Source of the DNA: a bacterium | GTDB taxonomy: Bacteria; UBP15; UBA6099 | Direction of reading: 5' to 3' | Assembly (NCBI GenBank): GCA_029564595.1 | Contig: JAKQPS010000049.1 | Span: forward strand, 1-52,815 | DNA length: 52,815 nucleotides | Part shown: positions 24,643 to 32,360 of the stretch, piece after piece | How positions within the stretch are numbered: the stretch's first letter is position 1 | How the letters are laid out: every line of letters starts with the position of its first letter | Translations under genes and position numbers: made by a program | The notes under the pieces: model-generated | Databases searched by the model: none | What the model saw: only the letters and a program-made list of their open reading frames with translations | What the model was told of the DNA's origin: nothing

Positions 24643-26373
24643 TTACGCCGGAGGCGCCAGAGGAAGAACGATATCGAACTCCGCTCCCCCTCCGGGAGGC
24701 GATGCGACTTGAATCGAACCGTTGTGCCGCTCGATTATTTTGTATGTTATCGAAAGCCCCAGACCAACTCCGTCGCCTCTGGTCGTGAAGAAGGGGTCGA
24801 ATATTCTTTTTATGTTTTCGGGCTTCACGCCGGGGCCTGTGTCGCGGATTTTTATGAACGCAGTCGCGCCTTCAGAGCCTGTTGAGACATCAAGCGTTCC
24901 GTGTCCTTTCATGGCCTGCGCCGCGTTCAGCGCGATGTTCATAACCGCCTGAGTTATCTCTTTCTTTCCGCCCTTGATCAGCGGGGACTTTTGGGGCCTA
25001 GTTCGTTTCACTTCGGTGTGTTTCATCGTCTTATGGAAGCTCAGCATGCGGAGGGCCTCGTCCACCGCGTCGTCTGCGGCGAAAACCTGATCTTCCGCCG
25101 CTGCGGGCCTTGAGAATTCCAGAAGGTCTCTAATCGTCTGATCGATGAACCCTGCCTCTTGAGCGATGCGTTCCAGATAGTGGCTGATTTTTTCCGGCGG
25201 AGCCGTATTAATCAATTGAACATAGCCTAGTATGGCGGCTAGCGGGTTTCCGATTTCGTGGGCGACGCCGGCAGCAAGCTCTCCGACCGCCGCCAGTTTG
25301 CCGGATTCCACAAGCTGGTCCTGATTGATTTTTATCTCCTCGTCGCGCTGGGTCAAAGCCTCTGCCATCCTGTTGAAAGCTGTCGCAAGTTCTCGAAGCT
25401 CGTCAGGCCCGGAGGCGTCGAGCCGACGCCCGAAATCTCCCGCTTGTATCCTTTCCGCTCCGTAAATCAATTCGCTTATAGGCGACACGATACGGCGGGA
25501 GAGGCGGGCGCTCGCGAACGCGGAGACGGCCAGCGCGACTGCTGCTATGGCCGCTATCGCGGCAAGCCCCTGCTTCAGCGCTCTAGCAATCCTGTTTTTC
25601 GGGTACAGCGCGAGCAGGCGCGCCGGTTCCGTTCCCTCGCTCGGCATCTCCGAACTGTGAATGAGGTAAGATTTCGAAAGAGCCGAAGCAAGAGCCGGCT
25701 CCTGTCCTGAAGCGCGCGCGGTGGACGCGATTATCTCGCCCCGACGTTCTATCGCCAGATCGGCTTGCGTCATCTCTCTCACCGTCTCCACAAACCTGTC
25801 GTCCAGATGGAATCCGATGCGAACGAATCCTATGATTTCGCCGTCTTCGCCTTTCGTCGGAGCGATGGCGACAATGCCGAGGCCGCCGGGAAATACAGGC
25901 TCTATGCCGACGGCCGGCTCTCCGGATGTTGAGGCTCGATGGAACGCGGGGCTTAGAAAAAGAGGTTCGGAAAGCGCGGATGTTTCGAATTCGGGCGGGA
26001 GAGGCCGGCGGGATGCTCTAATCGTCGAAACTCCGTCCGCTCCGGCGACGGTTATGAAATCCGCTTCAATATTTTTCAGTTCCTTTTCTATTTCCGCCGA
26101 TATGCGCTCCTTGTCTCCGGCTGGAAGACCTGAGCGTATCTCGTAGTTCTGCGCAAGCAGGCGGGATGTGAGCGCCGCTCCTTCGAGGTTTCGGGATATG
26201 ACGCTGCTTGCCAGCAGAGCTGCGCGAGTCATGTCCTCTTCGGCGGCGGATTTAAGGTAGCGCGCGGCGAACACCGAGTACGCCGCGCCGAATATCAGCG
26301 ACGCGAACGCAAGCGTCAGCAGGTTCGACCTCATCAGCTTGCCGAACATCGTGGTTCGCTTAGTTTTCGACAT
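24643..26373 (-). CDS. Membrane sensor histidine kinase
   Basis: A 576-residue kinase. Two transmembrane helices (~15-35 and ~270-290) bracket a ~230-residue periplasmic sensor with a Cache-like look (VAGADGVSTIRASRRPL, GEIIGFVRIGF). A HAMP domain follows (RIVSPISELIYGAERIQAGDF). The H box is ELAAGVAHEIGNPLAAI with phosphoacceptor His372. Then come the N box (VMNIALNAAQAM), G1 (IRDTGPGVKP), F (FDPFFTTR) and G2 (GVGLGLSI). The start overlaps the end of the solute-binding lipoprotein gene by 14 bases. No response regulator is in the window. It is the last gene of the peptide-modification operon, so it may sense that operon's product; this is inference. Confidence 0.9.
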   Translation of the reverse strand: MSKTKRTTMFGKLMRSNLLTLAFASLIFGAAYSVFAARYLKSAAEEDMTRAALLASSVISRNLEGAALTSRLLAQNYEIRSGLPAGDKERISAEIEKELKNIEADFITVAGADGVSTIRASRRPLPPEFETSALSEPLFLSPAFHRASTSGEPAVGIEPVFPGGLGIVAIAPTKGEDGEIIGFVRIGFHLDDRFVETVREMTQADLAIERRGEIIASTARASGQEPALASALSKSYLIHSSEMPSEGTEPARLLALYPKNRIARALKQGLAAIAAIAAVALAVSAFASARLSRRIVSPISELIYGAERIQAGDFGRRLDASGPDELRELATAFNRMAEALTQRDEEIKINQDQLVESGKLAAVGELAAGVAHEIGNPLAAILGYVQLINTAPPEKISHYLERIAQEAGFIDQTIRDLLEFSRPAAAEDQVFAADDAVDEALRMLSFHKTMKHTEVKRTRPQKSPLIKGGKKEITQAVMNIALNAAQAMKGHGTLDVSTGSEGATAFIKIRDTGPGVKPENIKRIFDPFFTTRGDGVGLGLSITYKIIERHNGSIQVASPPGGGAEFDIVLPLAPPA

Positions 26374-26944
26374 GCGCCATGTGCAGTTGCGCGAATATGC
26401 CTGTCGAGTTCATGTGGGACAGGATTCTCGCGACCGCCTCCTTAAGCGATCCGTCGTCATCCATCACACAGATGTGTTTCCACCCCAGTTCCGGAGTGTA
26501 ATAATAAGGGATAAGATTATTTGATTCGCACCCGCTGTCGCCCTCGGGCAGGAAAACGATGTCGATTTCCGGGCCGGGGCGTTCGCCTTGATTAAGCAAT
26601 TCAATATTGGGTTTGATTTCCAGCATGAGGGCAATCTCGGCCGCAAGCTCTGGGATGAAGCCTCGCGGCGCGCTGATATCAGGGTCGAAATGGCAAAGCG
26701 CATTGTCGGGCGAAAAGACGACGGCGACACGAAGGACGCCCCTTTCGCGCGCCGCTTTTAGTCTGCCTGAGTCAGGCAGTCCGGCGGTCAGGCGTTTGGA
26801 AATCGTGTGTATGATTTCGCTTTGTATCGAGTCGGCGGAAGGAATCGGAGAAGCCGGGGCTGAGGCTCTGCGCGCGCCCGCGCACCCGGCGGCAATGAAG
26901 GCTGTTGCCGCCAACGCCGCTATCGCCCTGACTGCCCGCCTCAT
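26360..26944 (-). CDS. Short family 3 solute-binding-like lipoprotein
   Basis: A 194-residue lipoprotein: the signal ends in AFIAAGC with lipidated Cys21. The mature part begins like a family 3 amino-acid-binding protein (LKAARERGVLRVAVVF, then FIPELAAEIALML) and ends with a region resembling the closing lobe (LKEAVARILSHMNSTGIF). At ~170 mature residues it is shorter than the usual ~230, so one lobe is reduced. The ATG overlaps the TPR gene stop (ATGA), and its own end overlaps the kinase start. That coupling suggests a ligand-binding partner of the kinase rather than a transporter component; no permease is nearby. Confidence 0.75.
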   Translation of the reverse strand: MRRAVRAIAALAATAFIAAGCAGARRASAPASPIPSADSIQSEIIHTISKRLTAGLPDSGRLKAARERGVLRVAVVFSPDNALCHFDPDISAPRGFIPELAAEIALMLEIKPNIELLNQGERPGPEIDIVFLPEGDSGCESNNLIPYYYTPELGWKHICVMDDDGSLKEAVARILSHMNSTGIFAQLHMAHVEN

Positions 26945-28071
26945 GGTTGCCTCTCCAGTTGTTTGATTAGAAGCTGGAAACGAGCGTTCGAGCGAAGCCA
27001 GTTGAAATCCGCGTCGTTCTTCAGCCTGTTGAGCAACCCCGCCCGGCTCCAGACAGCGGCCTGTTCGAGGCTGTGTATCGCTTTCTGCTCCTGTTTTGTT
27101 GTCGCGTAAATCTCAGCCAGAGTAAACCAAGCGTCGTACGATTTGTCTATGGCGAGCGATTTCTCAAAATATGAAATCGCTTCGGGATACCTGAAGGATT
27201 CCTTGTGGACGACGCCGAGTTGGAATAAGTATTCCGGATTGCGGGGATCAAGGTTCGAGGCGGTCGATAGAGATTCGAGAGAAAGCTGCTTTTGTCTTTG
27301 GAGGTGAAGAGCGAGACCGAGGAGGAAATGGGCGCGCGGCTCTTTCGGGGCGGACGAGATGGCTTTTCTGAGGATCGCCGCCGCGTCCGAGAACAATGCT
27401 TTGTCCATCTGCGCCCTTGCAAGGGAGAGCGCAGGCTCTATGAAAGCGGGGTCGGCGGACATCGACTGCTGGAAGAAAGCTATCGCTTTTTCAGCCTCGT
27501 TCCGTTCGTAATGCCACATGCCTTTCCAGTGCGCGGCGGAGGCCGCCGAACTTGCCGTTCCGAGTAGAGCCGATTTGTCGTTCGGCAGTTTTCTGCCGAG
27601 AGCGGTTTCAAGCGTCCCGCGCAACGCTCCGCGCGCCGCTTCAATGTCGAACTCTTTCAGGGTGAACGATATGTCGCGCACAAGCCCAGTGTCGGGATTT
27701 ATTACCGAGCCGGTGAACTGGAAGCCGGAGCGGTCGCGCGACAGGGAACCGTCGACGATGAAAGAGGCTCCGGTGTGTTGCCGCAGCGCGTCGCGGGTCT
27801 CGAACGCCATTTCGCGTCTTCCCGCCGCCGCCCATCTGGATGCGAGCCTTTTGAGGGCGTCGCGGGGCATCGCGCGTTCTTTTGAATTCAGGGAAATCGC
27901 CCGAATTGTGTAGTCGGTGAGAGCGGGAGCCGCCCATTTTTCCGAAAAATCGCTCTCGACATCGAAATCGAACACTAGGGCGTCGAAGTCGCCGGAGTAG
28001 GCAAACGCGGGAGCGTGCGCCGCCAGTATCAGCAGGCACACCGCCGCTATTTTAAATAATCGACTCGACAT
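26941..28071 (-). CDS. Exported TPR protein
   Basis: A 376-residue protein with a signal peptide (FKIAAVCLLILAAHAPAFA). Residues ~25-170 form a domain resembling periplasmic proteins that build a value from a name and parameters (ASFIVDGSLSRDRSGFQFTG). From ~190 on, TPR units follow: EAEKAIAFFQQSMSADPAF, RAHFLLGLALHLQRQKQLS, PEYLFQLGVVHKESF and YPEAISYFEKSLAI. The ATG at 28071 overlaps the kinase-like gene upstream by 20 bases, and its stop overlaps the lipoprotein start (ATGA). Likely a periplasmic scaffold in the operon. The in-frame extension upstream is discarded because it lies deep in the previous gene. Confidence 0.75.
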   Translation of the reverse strand: MSSRLFKIAAVCLLILAAHAPAFAYSGDFDALVFDFDVESDFSEKWAAPALTDYTIRAISLNSKERAMPRDALKRLASRWAAAGRREMAFETRDALRQHTGASFIVDGSLSRDRSGFQFTGSVINPDTGLVRDISFTLKEFDIEAARGALRGTLETALGRKLPNDKSALLGTASSAASAAHWKGMWHYERNEAEKAIAFFQQSMSADPAFIEPALSLARAQMDKALFSDAAAILRKAISSAPKEPRAHFLLGLALHLQRQKQLSLESLSTASNLDPRNPEYLFQLGVVHKESFRYPEAISYFEKSLAIDKSYDAWFTLAEIYATTKQEQKAIHSLEQAAVWSRAGLLNRLKNDADFNWLRSNARFQLLIKQLERQP

Positions 28072-29005
28072 GTTCCATAACCGCGCGGCAACCGGATTCA
28101 GCGTCCGCTCCCAGTTCAAATTCAAAGGCGGGGGACTGCTCGGCGATGTCTCCGCTCATACGCATAAGTTCCTCGCACGCGCGCTCCGTCATCGGCATTC
28201 TGTGCAGCCTCATAAGCCTTACCGCCGCCTCCCTTGCTGATAATGGCCTGACTGCGGGGATTCCTTCCATTCCGGCGAGAAAATATACCGCCCGGATGGG
28301 CGATGGCAGCCCGGCTGCAGGCGGCGAGAGGAACTTTTCGTGCGGACTTGGCCTGAATCCTTTTTCTCCAAGAAGACTGATCTCATCCGTCGAAAGATCG
28401 GCGATTTCCACCGCTTCGCGACCGGGATAGACACAGACTGCGCCGCAATCGTTTTTCGCGGTGGCGCAGGCGTCGTCTGAAAGATATCTCGCTCCACGCG
28501 CGAGCGCGGCGCGCATAACGGTCGATTTCCCGCTGCCGTTGGGGCCGCAGAACATGACGGCTCCGTCTGCCCGCGCGGCAGAGGACGCATGAAAGAAGAA
28601 AACGCCGGCGCTCATCAACGTCAGGTAAATAAAATTGGAAGCCGCCGCGCAGACGATTTGAGTGACGCGGCTTTCCGGCGCGGGAGGGACATTGAATAAA
28701 GCCGCGCCGCTCTCAGGCTCCCATTCGAGAAACAACTGCATTCCGGGTTCCGGAATCGGAATAGGCGCGGCAATTGAATTCTGTTTAATTTTTCCGGGGT
28801 GGCTGTGATTGACGCTCAGGCGAAACAAATTTTTTTCGCTGTTTTTCGGCGGGGCGGCCATCGCGTTGTGCGCGTCGCCGTAGAAAGAAACAAAAAAAGT
28901 TTCCATGACGTCGGGGCGGTCGGTGTCTATAGCAAATCGGCTGCCGAAGAGGCTTATCTCATAGAATTTTCTGGACGCCGGCGACGCGTCCCTGATGTTG
29001 CTCAT
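28052..29005 (-). CDS. HprK-related kinase of the peptide-modification operon
   Basis: A 317-residue P-loop protein resembling the C-terminal half of HPr kinase/phosphorylase and the HprK-like kinases found in RiPP and polysaccharide clusters. The Walker A motif is CGPNGSGKST (Lys160), and YLSDDACA is the downstream acidic motif. In paeninodin-type lasso clusters a relative phosphorylates a serine of the precursor peptide. The ATG at 29005 is preferred over a TTG at 29038; neither has a good ribosome binding site. It starts 195 bases after the small peptide gene, with a possible promoter between, and overlaps the TPR gene by 20 bases. The peptide substrate is an inference from context. Confidence 0.75.
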   Translation of the reverse strand: MSNIRDASPASRKFYEISLFGSRFAIDTDRPDVMETFFVSFYGDAHNAMAAPPKNSEKNLFRLSVNHSHPGKIKQNSIAAPIPIPEPGMQLFLEWEPESGAALFNVPPAPESRVTQIVCAAASNFIYLTLMSAGVFFFHASSAARADGAVMFCGPNGSGKSTVMRAALARGARYLSDDACATAKNDCGAVCVYPGREAVEIADLSTDEISLLGEKGFRPSPHEKFLSPPAAGLPSPIRAVYFLAGMEGIPAVRPLSAREAAVRLMRLHRMPMTERACEELMRMSGDIAEQSPAFEFELGADAESGCRAVMEHVESII

Positions 29006-29109
29006 AGTTGGATAGCCCGGCCGCAGCCGGATTGTCAATTCCTTTCGCTCCGGTTTAGTCGATCTTGCGCGCTAATACTTAATCCGGAGATTTTGACAAA
29101 TTTGTTTTA

Positions 29110-29139
29110 ATTATAAGGCAGAAAACAGGGGCGGCACAA
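29110..29139 (-). promoter_or_regulatory. Possible internal promoter before the HprK-like gene
   Basis: Minus strand: TTGTGC (29139-29134), an 18-base spacer, then TATAAT (29115-29110), about 105 bases before the ATG at 29005. It would allow the kinase-TPR-lipoprotein-sensor genes to be read separately from the peptide genes. Confidence 0.35.
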
Positions 29140-29200
29140 CACAAAGGCGAGACGTTTCCGGCAAAGGGGCAAAACGGCGGCAGTAGGCGCGGATTCTATT

Positions 29201-29329
29201 TTACTTGTCCGCTTCGGCTTCCATTATCGCCTTGCACGATGGCCCGGTGTACACGTCCTTCACCGTTCCGTACTTCGTCAGCACGGGTTTGGAATAGGGT
29301 TTCTTGTTATCATTCTCATTCTTCTTCAT
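29201..29329 (-). CDS. Small RiPP-like precursor peptide (42 residues)
   Basis: A short gene inside the radical SAM/HprK gap. The ATG at 29329 overlaps the radical SAM gene by 14 bases and has GAGGTG 7 bases upstream, so it should be translationally coupled. The peptide starts with a charged MKKNENDNKK. It then shows Tyr12-x2-Pro15-x-Leu17-x3-Gly21, the leader motif by which PqqD-like proteins bind lasso-family precursors, with Thr28 next. The tail carries Ser31, a single Cys32 and Glu37, and ends in Lys. With a PqqD-like protein, a radical SAM/SPASM enzyme and an HprK-like kinase on the same transcript, it is the obvious substrate. The final modification is unknown. Confidence 0.75.
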   Translation of the reverse strand: MKKNENDNKKPYSKPVLTKYGTVKDVYTGPSCKAIMEAEADK

Positions 29330-30377
29330 GCTTGTTCACCTCTTTGTCGCCTAAGAATAACTCTATTATTCTACATATTTCTTTCGGAGCTTCAAACATA
29401 TTGCCGTGTTCGAGGAAGGCAAGACCGGGGCAGGGGCGGCAAGTGGGGAAGTGGCCGCAGCGGGAACACTCGAATTCCCCGATCTTAAGCTTCCTCAGCG
29501 CGTTGAACACGGCTGAATCATGCCACAGTTCGTCAAACGGGCGGTCTTTCACATTCCCGGCAGGCAGGTCCATGATTGAGCATGGAAGCAGGTTGCCTTT
29601 GGAATCTATATATCCTGACGTGCGGGCCATCGTACACCATGCGTCCAGCGTCTTGTCCGGAGAGAAGTCGTCCGGCTCGTGCGGGATGAAGTTCTCCGTG
29701 AAAGTTTCCCATGGACGGGGAAGTTTTTTGAGAAGCTCTTCAGAGAGTCTGCACTCAAGGGAGGACGTCTCCCCGTCTTTTCTGGGGGCGATTATCGAAT
29801 TGAACTGGTGGAATAAGCCGCGTTCCCGGCACAGTTCCTGAATCTGCGGCGCTTCCTCCTGATTCATCGTCATAAGAAGAGAAATCACTTCGACTCTGAA
29901 CCCCGCATCGGAGAGCATGTCTATGGCGCGGATGGTTTTGTCGAAACTTCCGGGCGAGCGGGTTACTGACTCGTGGGCCTTGGCGGTCGCTCCGTACAGG
30001 CTGACGGCCACAGCGCGGATTTTTTCTCTGCTACGGGCCAGAAAATCAACTGTATCCTGATCCAGCAGCGTTCCGTTGGTCTGCAGGGCGAGCCAAAAAT
30101 CGGAGCGGAGAAGAAGCTCTAGAATAACCATGATTTCAGGATGGCAGAGAAATTCACCGCCGGTGAGACTGACGCTGAAGACGCCTGCCGCGCTCATTCC
30201 GGGCAGAAGCCGCTCATAGTCCGCCGCAGTCATTTCTCCGGGGACATCCGAGCAGCCGCCCTGAATGCAATGCACGCAGTCAAGGTTGCAACGTCGGGTG
30301 ATCTCGAGTTGAATCCGCATGGGATTCGCCCGGCCAACCAGTTTTTTGTGAAGCGCGTGTCTGGGCAGTTGAAGCAA
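29316..30377 (-). CDS. Radical SAM/SPASM peptide-modifying enzyme
   Basis: A 353-residue radical SAM protein. Cys30, Cys34 and Cys37 (CNLDCVHC) bind the SAM cluster, and SLTGGEF is the SAM-binding GGE motif. The C-terminal SPASM domain has a Cys-x13-Gly-x4-Cys pair (from WCTM to LLPC), then CSRCGHFPTCRPC and a last Cys in EICR, enough for two auxiliary clusters. Such enzymes make thioether or carbon-carbon links in peptides or prune side chains. The start is a TTG at 30377, supported by GGAGG 8 bases upstream and adjacency to the PqqD-like gene; the next ATG (30320) would remove 19 residues. The peptide gene overlaps its 3' end. Confidence 0.9.
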   Translation of the reverse strand: MLQLPRHALHKKLVGRANPMRIQLEITRRCNLDCVHCIQGGCSDVPGEMTAADYERLLPGMSAAGVFSVSLTGGEFLCHPEIMVILELLLRSDFWLALQTNGTLLDQDTVDFLARSREKIRAVAVSLYGATAKAHESVTRSPGSFDKTIRAIDMLSDAGFRVEVISLLMTMNQEEAPQIQELCRERGLFHQFNSIIAPRKDGETSSLECRLSEELLKKLPRPWETFTENFIPHEPDDFSPDKTLDAWCTMARTSGYIDSKGNLLPCSIMDLPAGNVKDRPFDELWHDSAVFNALRKLKIGEFECSRCGHFPTCRPCPGLAFLEHGNMFEAPKEICRIIELFLGDKEVNKHEEE

Positions 30378-30380
30378 AAA

Positions 30381-30659
30381 TCAGCCCTCCGCGTCTCTGA
30401 CAATCAAACCTTCAGTTTCGAGGTCATTAAGCAGTTCGAGCGTGTCCGCAAGGGCAGTTTCGGCGTCCACATTGAAGCTTTCGGCCACGGCGGCCGCGAT
30501 TTGTCGCGCAGATGCCCCTCCGGATAAAATCTCCCAGATGAAAACGCCTACGTCCTTCAGGTCGTAGTACACTCCGCTCTTGATGTCCAGCAGAATCGCT
30601 TCTCCGTCGATTCTTCTTTCTATCAAACTAGCGCTTTTTTTAAAAACAACTTCGCCCAT
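30381..30659 (-). CDS. PqqD-like peptide recognition protein
   Basis: A 92-residue RiPP recognition element of the PqqD family. It shows the family run: RRIDGEAILLDIKSGVYYDL, then VGVFIWEILSGG, a helix with ETALADTLELLNDLE and the final GLIVRD. It should bind the leader of the 42-residue peptide and present it to the radical SAM enzyme. The ATG at 30659 is the first in frame; upstream candidates use TTG. Its stop lies 3 bases before the TTG start of the radical SAM gene. A TATAAT-like sequence on the minus strand at 30743-30738 may be its promoter, though I find no good -35. Confidence 0.85.
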   Translation of the reverse strand: MGEVVFKKSASLIERRIDGEAILLDIKSGVYYDLKDVGVFIWEILSGGASARQIAAAVAESFNVDAETALADTLELLNDLETEGLIVRDAEG

Positions 30660-30949
30660 CGGGACGCCTAGTTTCTTTGCGGGCCGGAGTTCTTGGCAAA
30701 AGTGGAACAAATGTGTTTCCGGCCGTCCGCAACCACAATTATATTTTAATGATATTTTAACGTCCTAAAGTAAAATTTTAAATTAAGAGGGCCAAATATT
30801 AGAAAAACAGCGGAAATTATATTAGAGAGCGCAATAGCTCCTGCATTTGATTTTTTTGGTTGAATTGAACACGACGCGCCGGTTATTGTATAATTCAGAT
30901 GCCGGATAATTAAAGATGCGATTAAACAAAGAAAAAAATGGTGAATGAT
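30660..30949. other. AT-rich divergent intergenic region
   Basis: It separates the minus-strand peptide operon from the plus-strand export gene. Besides the promoter candidates it shows no open frame with a ribosome binding site and no convincing hairpin. Confidence 0.5.
30865..30894 (+). promoter_or_regulatory. Promoter of the export gene
   Basis: TTGAAC (30865-30870), an 18-base spacer, then a perfect TATAAT (30889-30894), about 55 bases before the gene. Sigma-70-like. Confidence 0.55.
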
Positions 30950-31870
30950 ATGAGAGTGGCGAAAATTTCAGCGGCTCTGGCGGCAATGTTTATTTTGTCG
31001 ACGGTCGCCGGAATGGCGGCAAGCGTTGACACAAGGCAGATAGGTCAGGGAGACAGGCTGATGGTCCGAGTTCCCACCGAGCCTGCCATAAGCGGTGAAT
31101 ACACTATCGACGAAACAGGAAGATTTTTCTTTCCGATACTCGAGCATGGGCTTGATTTCGGCGCGATTGAAGTGGATGGCCTGACTCTCGACGAAGCAGA
31201 AGAGCTTGTGTCGAAACTGATGAGCAAATATTACGAATCGCCTGTCGTCAATATTGAGTTCGTGGCTTATGGAGTGCGACCGGGATATGCAGTTTCGGTT
31301 TTCGGCGCGGTGCAGGAACAAAACACCCACAGATACTTTGAGGGCATGAAGCTTCTGGATGTGCTGATTAAATCAAAACCGCTCCCTGACGCGGATATTT
31401 CCAAGCTGGCTCTTTTCAGGGGAGAAGACCCAGTCAGATATCTGGACATCAGAAAGATGATGGACGGAACGGACATGAGCGCCAACATCCCGATGCAGGC
31501 GGGCGACACGTTAATAGCGCCCTATACGCAGCCGGCAATGAAGATGAGGGTGATTGTTCTTGGAAAAGTGACCACGCCCGGGACGATGTTCGTTCCGGAA
31601 GGCACGCAGATTCTTGACCTTCTAGGCAGAGCCGGAGGAACAGTCGGCAGAGCGGCGATAGGGAGCACCTATATTATTCGCGTTGTGGACGGAGAACCGG
31701 TAATCATAAACTCAGATGTGAAATCGCTCATGAAATTCGGCGACCTGAAAGAAAATATCGTTCTAAAGGACGGCGATGTGGTCTTTGTCCCGGAGACTTC
31801 CAGAGTCGATATAGCAAAAGTCATTCAAAATCTTTCTCTTTTGAATTTAATCAAGTCAACGACAGACTGA
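30950..31870 (+). CDS. Wza-like polysaccharide export protein (SLBB)
   Basis: A 306-residue exported protein of the polysaccharide biosynthesis/export family. After a signal peptide (ISAALAAMFILSTVAGMAA) comes the PES domain: IGQGDRLMVRVPTEPAISGEYTI-type start, then LDEAEELVSKLMSKYYESP. Two SLBB-like segments follow (YAVSVFGAVQEQ and MRVIVLGKVTTPG...VPEGTQILDLL). There is no lipobox cysteine, unlike Wza. Such proteins form the outer-membrane or periplasmic part of a polysaccharide exporter, but no Wzc-like co-polymerase lies nearby. I prefer the ATG at 30950, which has GGTGA 5 bases upstream; the ATG at 30938 adds four residues. Confidence 0.8.
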   Translation: MRVAKISAALAAMFILSTVAGMAASVDTRQIGQGDRLMVRVPTEPAISGEYTIDETGRFFFPILEHGLDFGAIEVDGLTLDEAEELVSKLMSKYYESPVVNIEFVAYGVRPGYAVSVFGAVQEQNTHRYFEGMKLLDVLIKSKPLPDADISKLALFRGEDPVRYLDIRKMMDGTDMSANIPMQAGDTLIAPYTQPAMKMRVIVLGKVTTPGTMFVPEGTQILDLLGRAGGTVGRAAIGSTYIIRVVDGEPVIINSDVKSLMKFGDLKENIVLKDGDVVFVPETSRVDIAKVIQNLSLLNLIKSTTD

Positions 31871-31898
31871 CGGAGGCTGTGGGAAGCCGTATCAAGGG

Positions 31899-32294
31899 AT
31901 GAAAAAAGAAATAGCGGACAAAGCGAAAAAAAGAAAGCTCGCCAGAGAGAAGAACGAGCGGGCGAACCGCCGTTTATGGTCGTTGGTCTGCGCCGTCCTA
32001 ATTTCTTATATCACCGTTTATTTCGGGGCCTACCATTATAAAAACTATGTGGTCATGAACCGGAAACTAAGAGTCATAAAGACAGAACACACAATGAAAA
32101 CGGCTCGGATAAAGGAATTGAGGGAAGAAGCGCTCAGATTGCAGGACCCGGAGTATTTGAAGGGAATAGCTCGCAGGGAGTTGTACCTAATGGACACGAA
32201 GGAAGTGCCGATAAGGATAACGCCCGATGTGACGAAGGAGCCGAGCGCGCCGGAGTCAGCCGAAGAACCCGCGGAACAAAACAGAAAAAACTGA
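31899..32294 (+). CDS. DivIC/FtsB-like septum formation protein
   Basis: A 131-residue bitopic membrane protein. The N-terminal ~25 residues are strongly basic, then one transmembrane helix (SLVCAVLISYITVYFGAY), a coiled coil (~55-90) and the segment DPEYLKGIARRELYLMDTKEVPI, typical of the FtsB/DivIC family (the ARxxLxLxxxGE-like motif). A Glu/Pro-rich tail follows. These proteins link FtsL and the divisome. It precedes an S1-domain gene, as divIC precedes yabR in Bacillus. The ribosome binding site (AAGGG) is unusually close to the ATG. Confidence 0.75.
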   Translation: MKKEIADKAKKRKLAREKNERANRRLWSLVCAVLISYITVYFGAYHYKNYVVMNRKLRVIKTEHTMKTARIKELREEALRLQDPEYLKGIARRELYLMDTKEVPIRITPDVTKEPSAPESAEEPAEQNRKN

Positions 32295-32360
32295 GAAGGC
32301 GGGATTTGACGGCTCTCTTTGCGCGGTTTAACGCAGAAGCAGGGAGGCGACTGTCATCGC

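Noticed and set aside
24643-30659. Calling the peptide operon a classical lasso peptide cluster
   Set aside because: No asparagine-synthetase-like cyclase or transglutaminase-like protease in the window; only the leader motif and kinase are shared.
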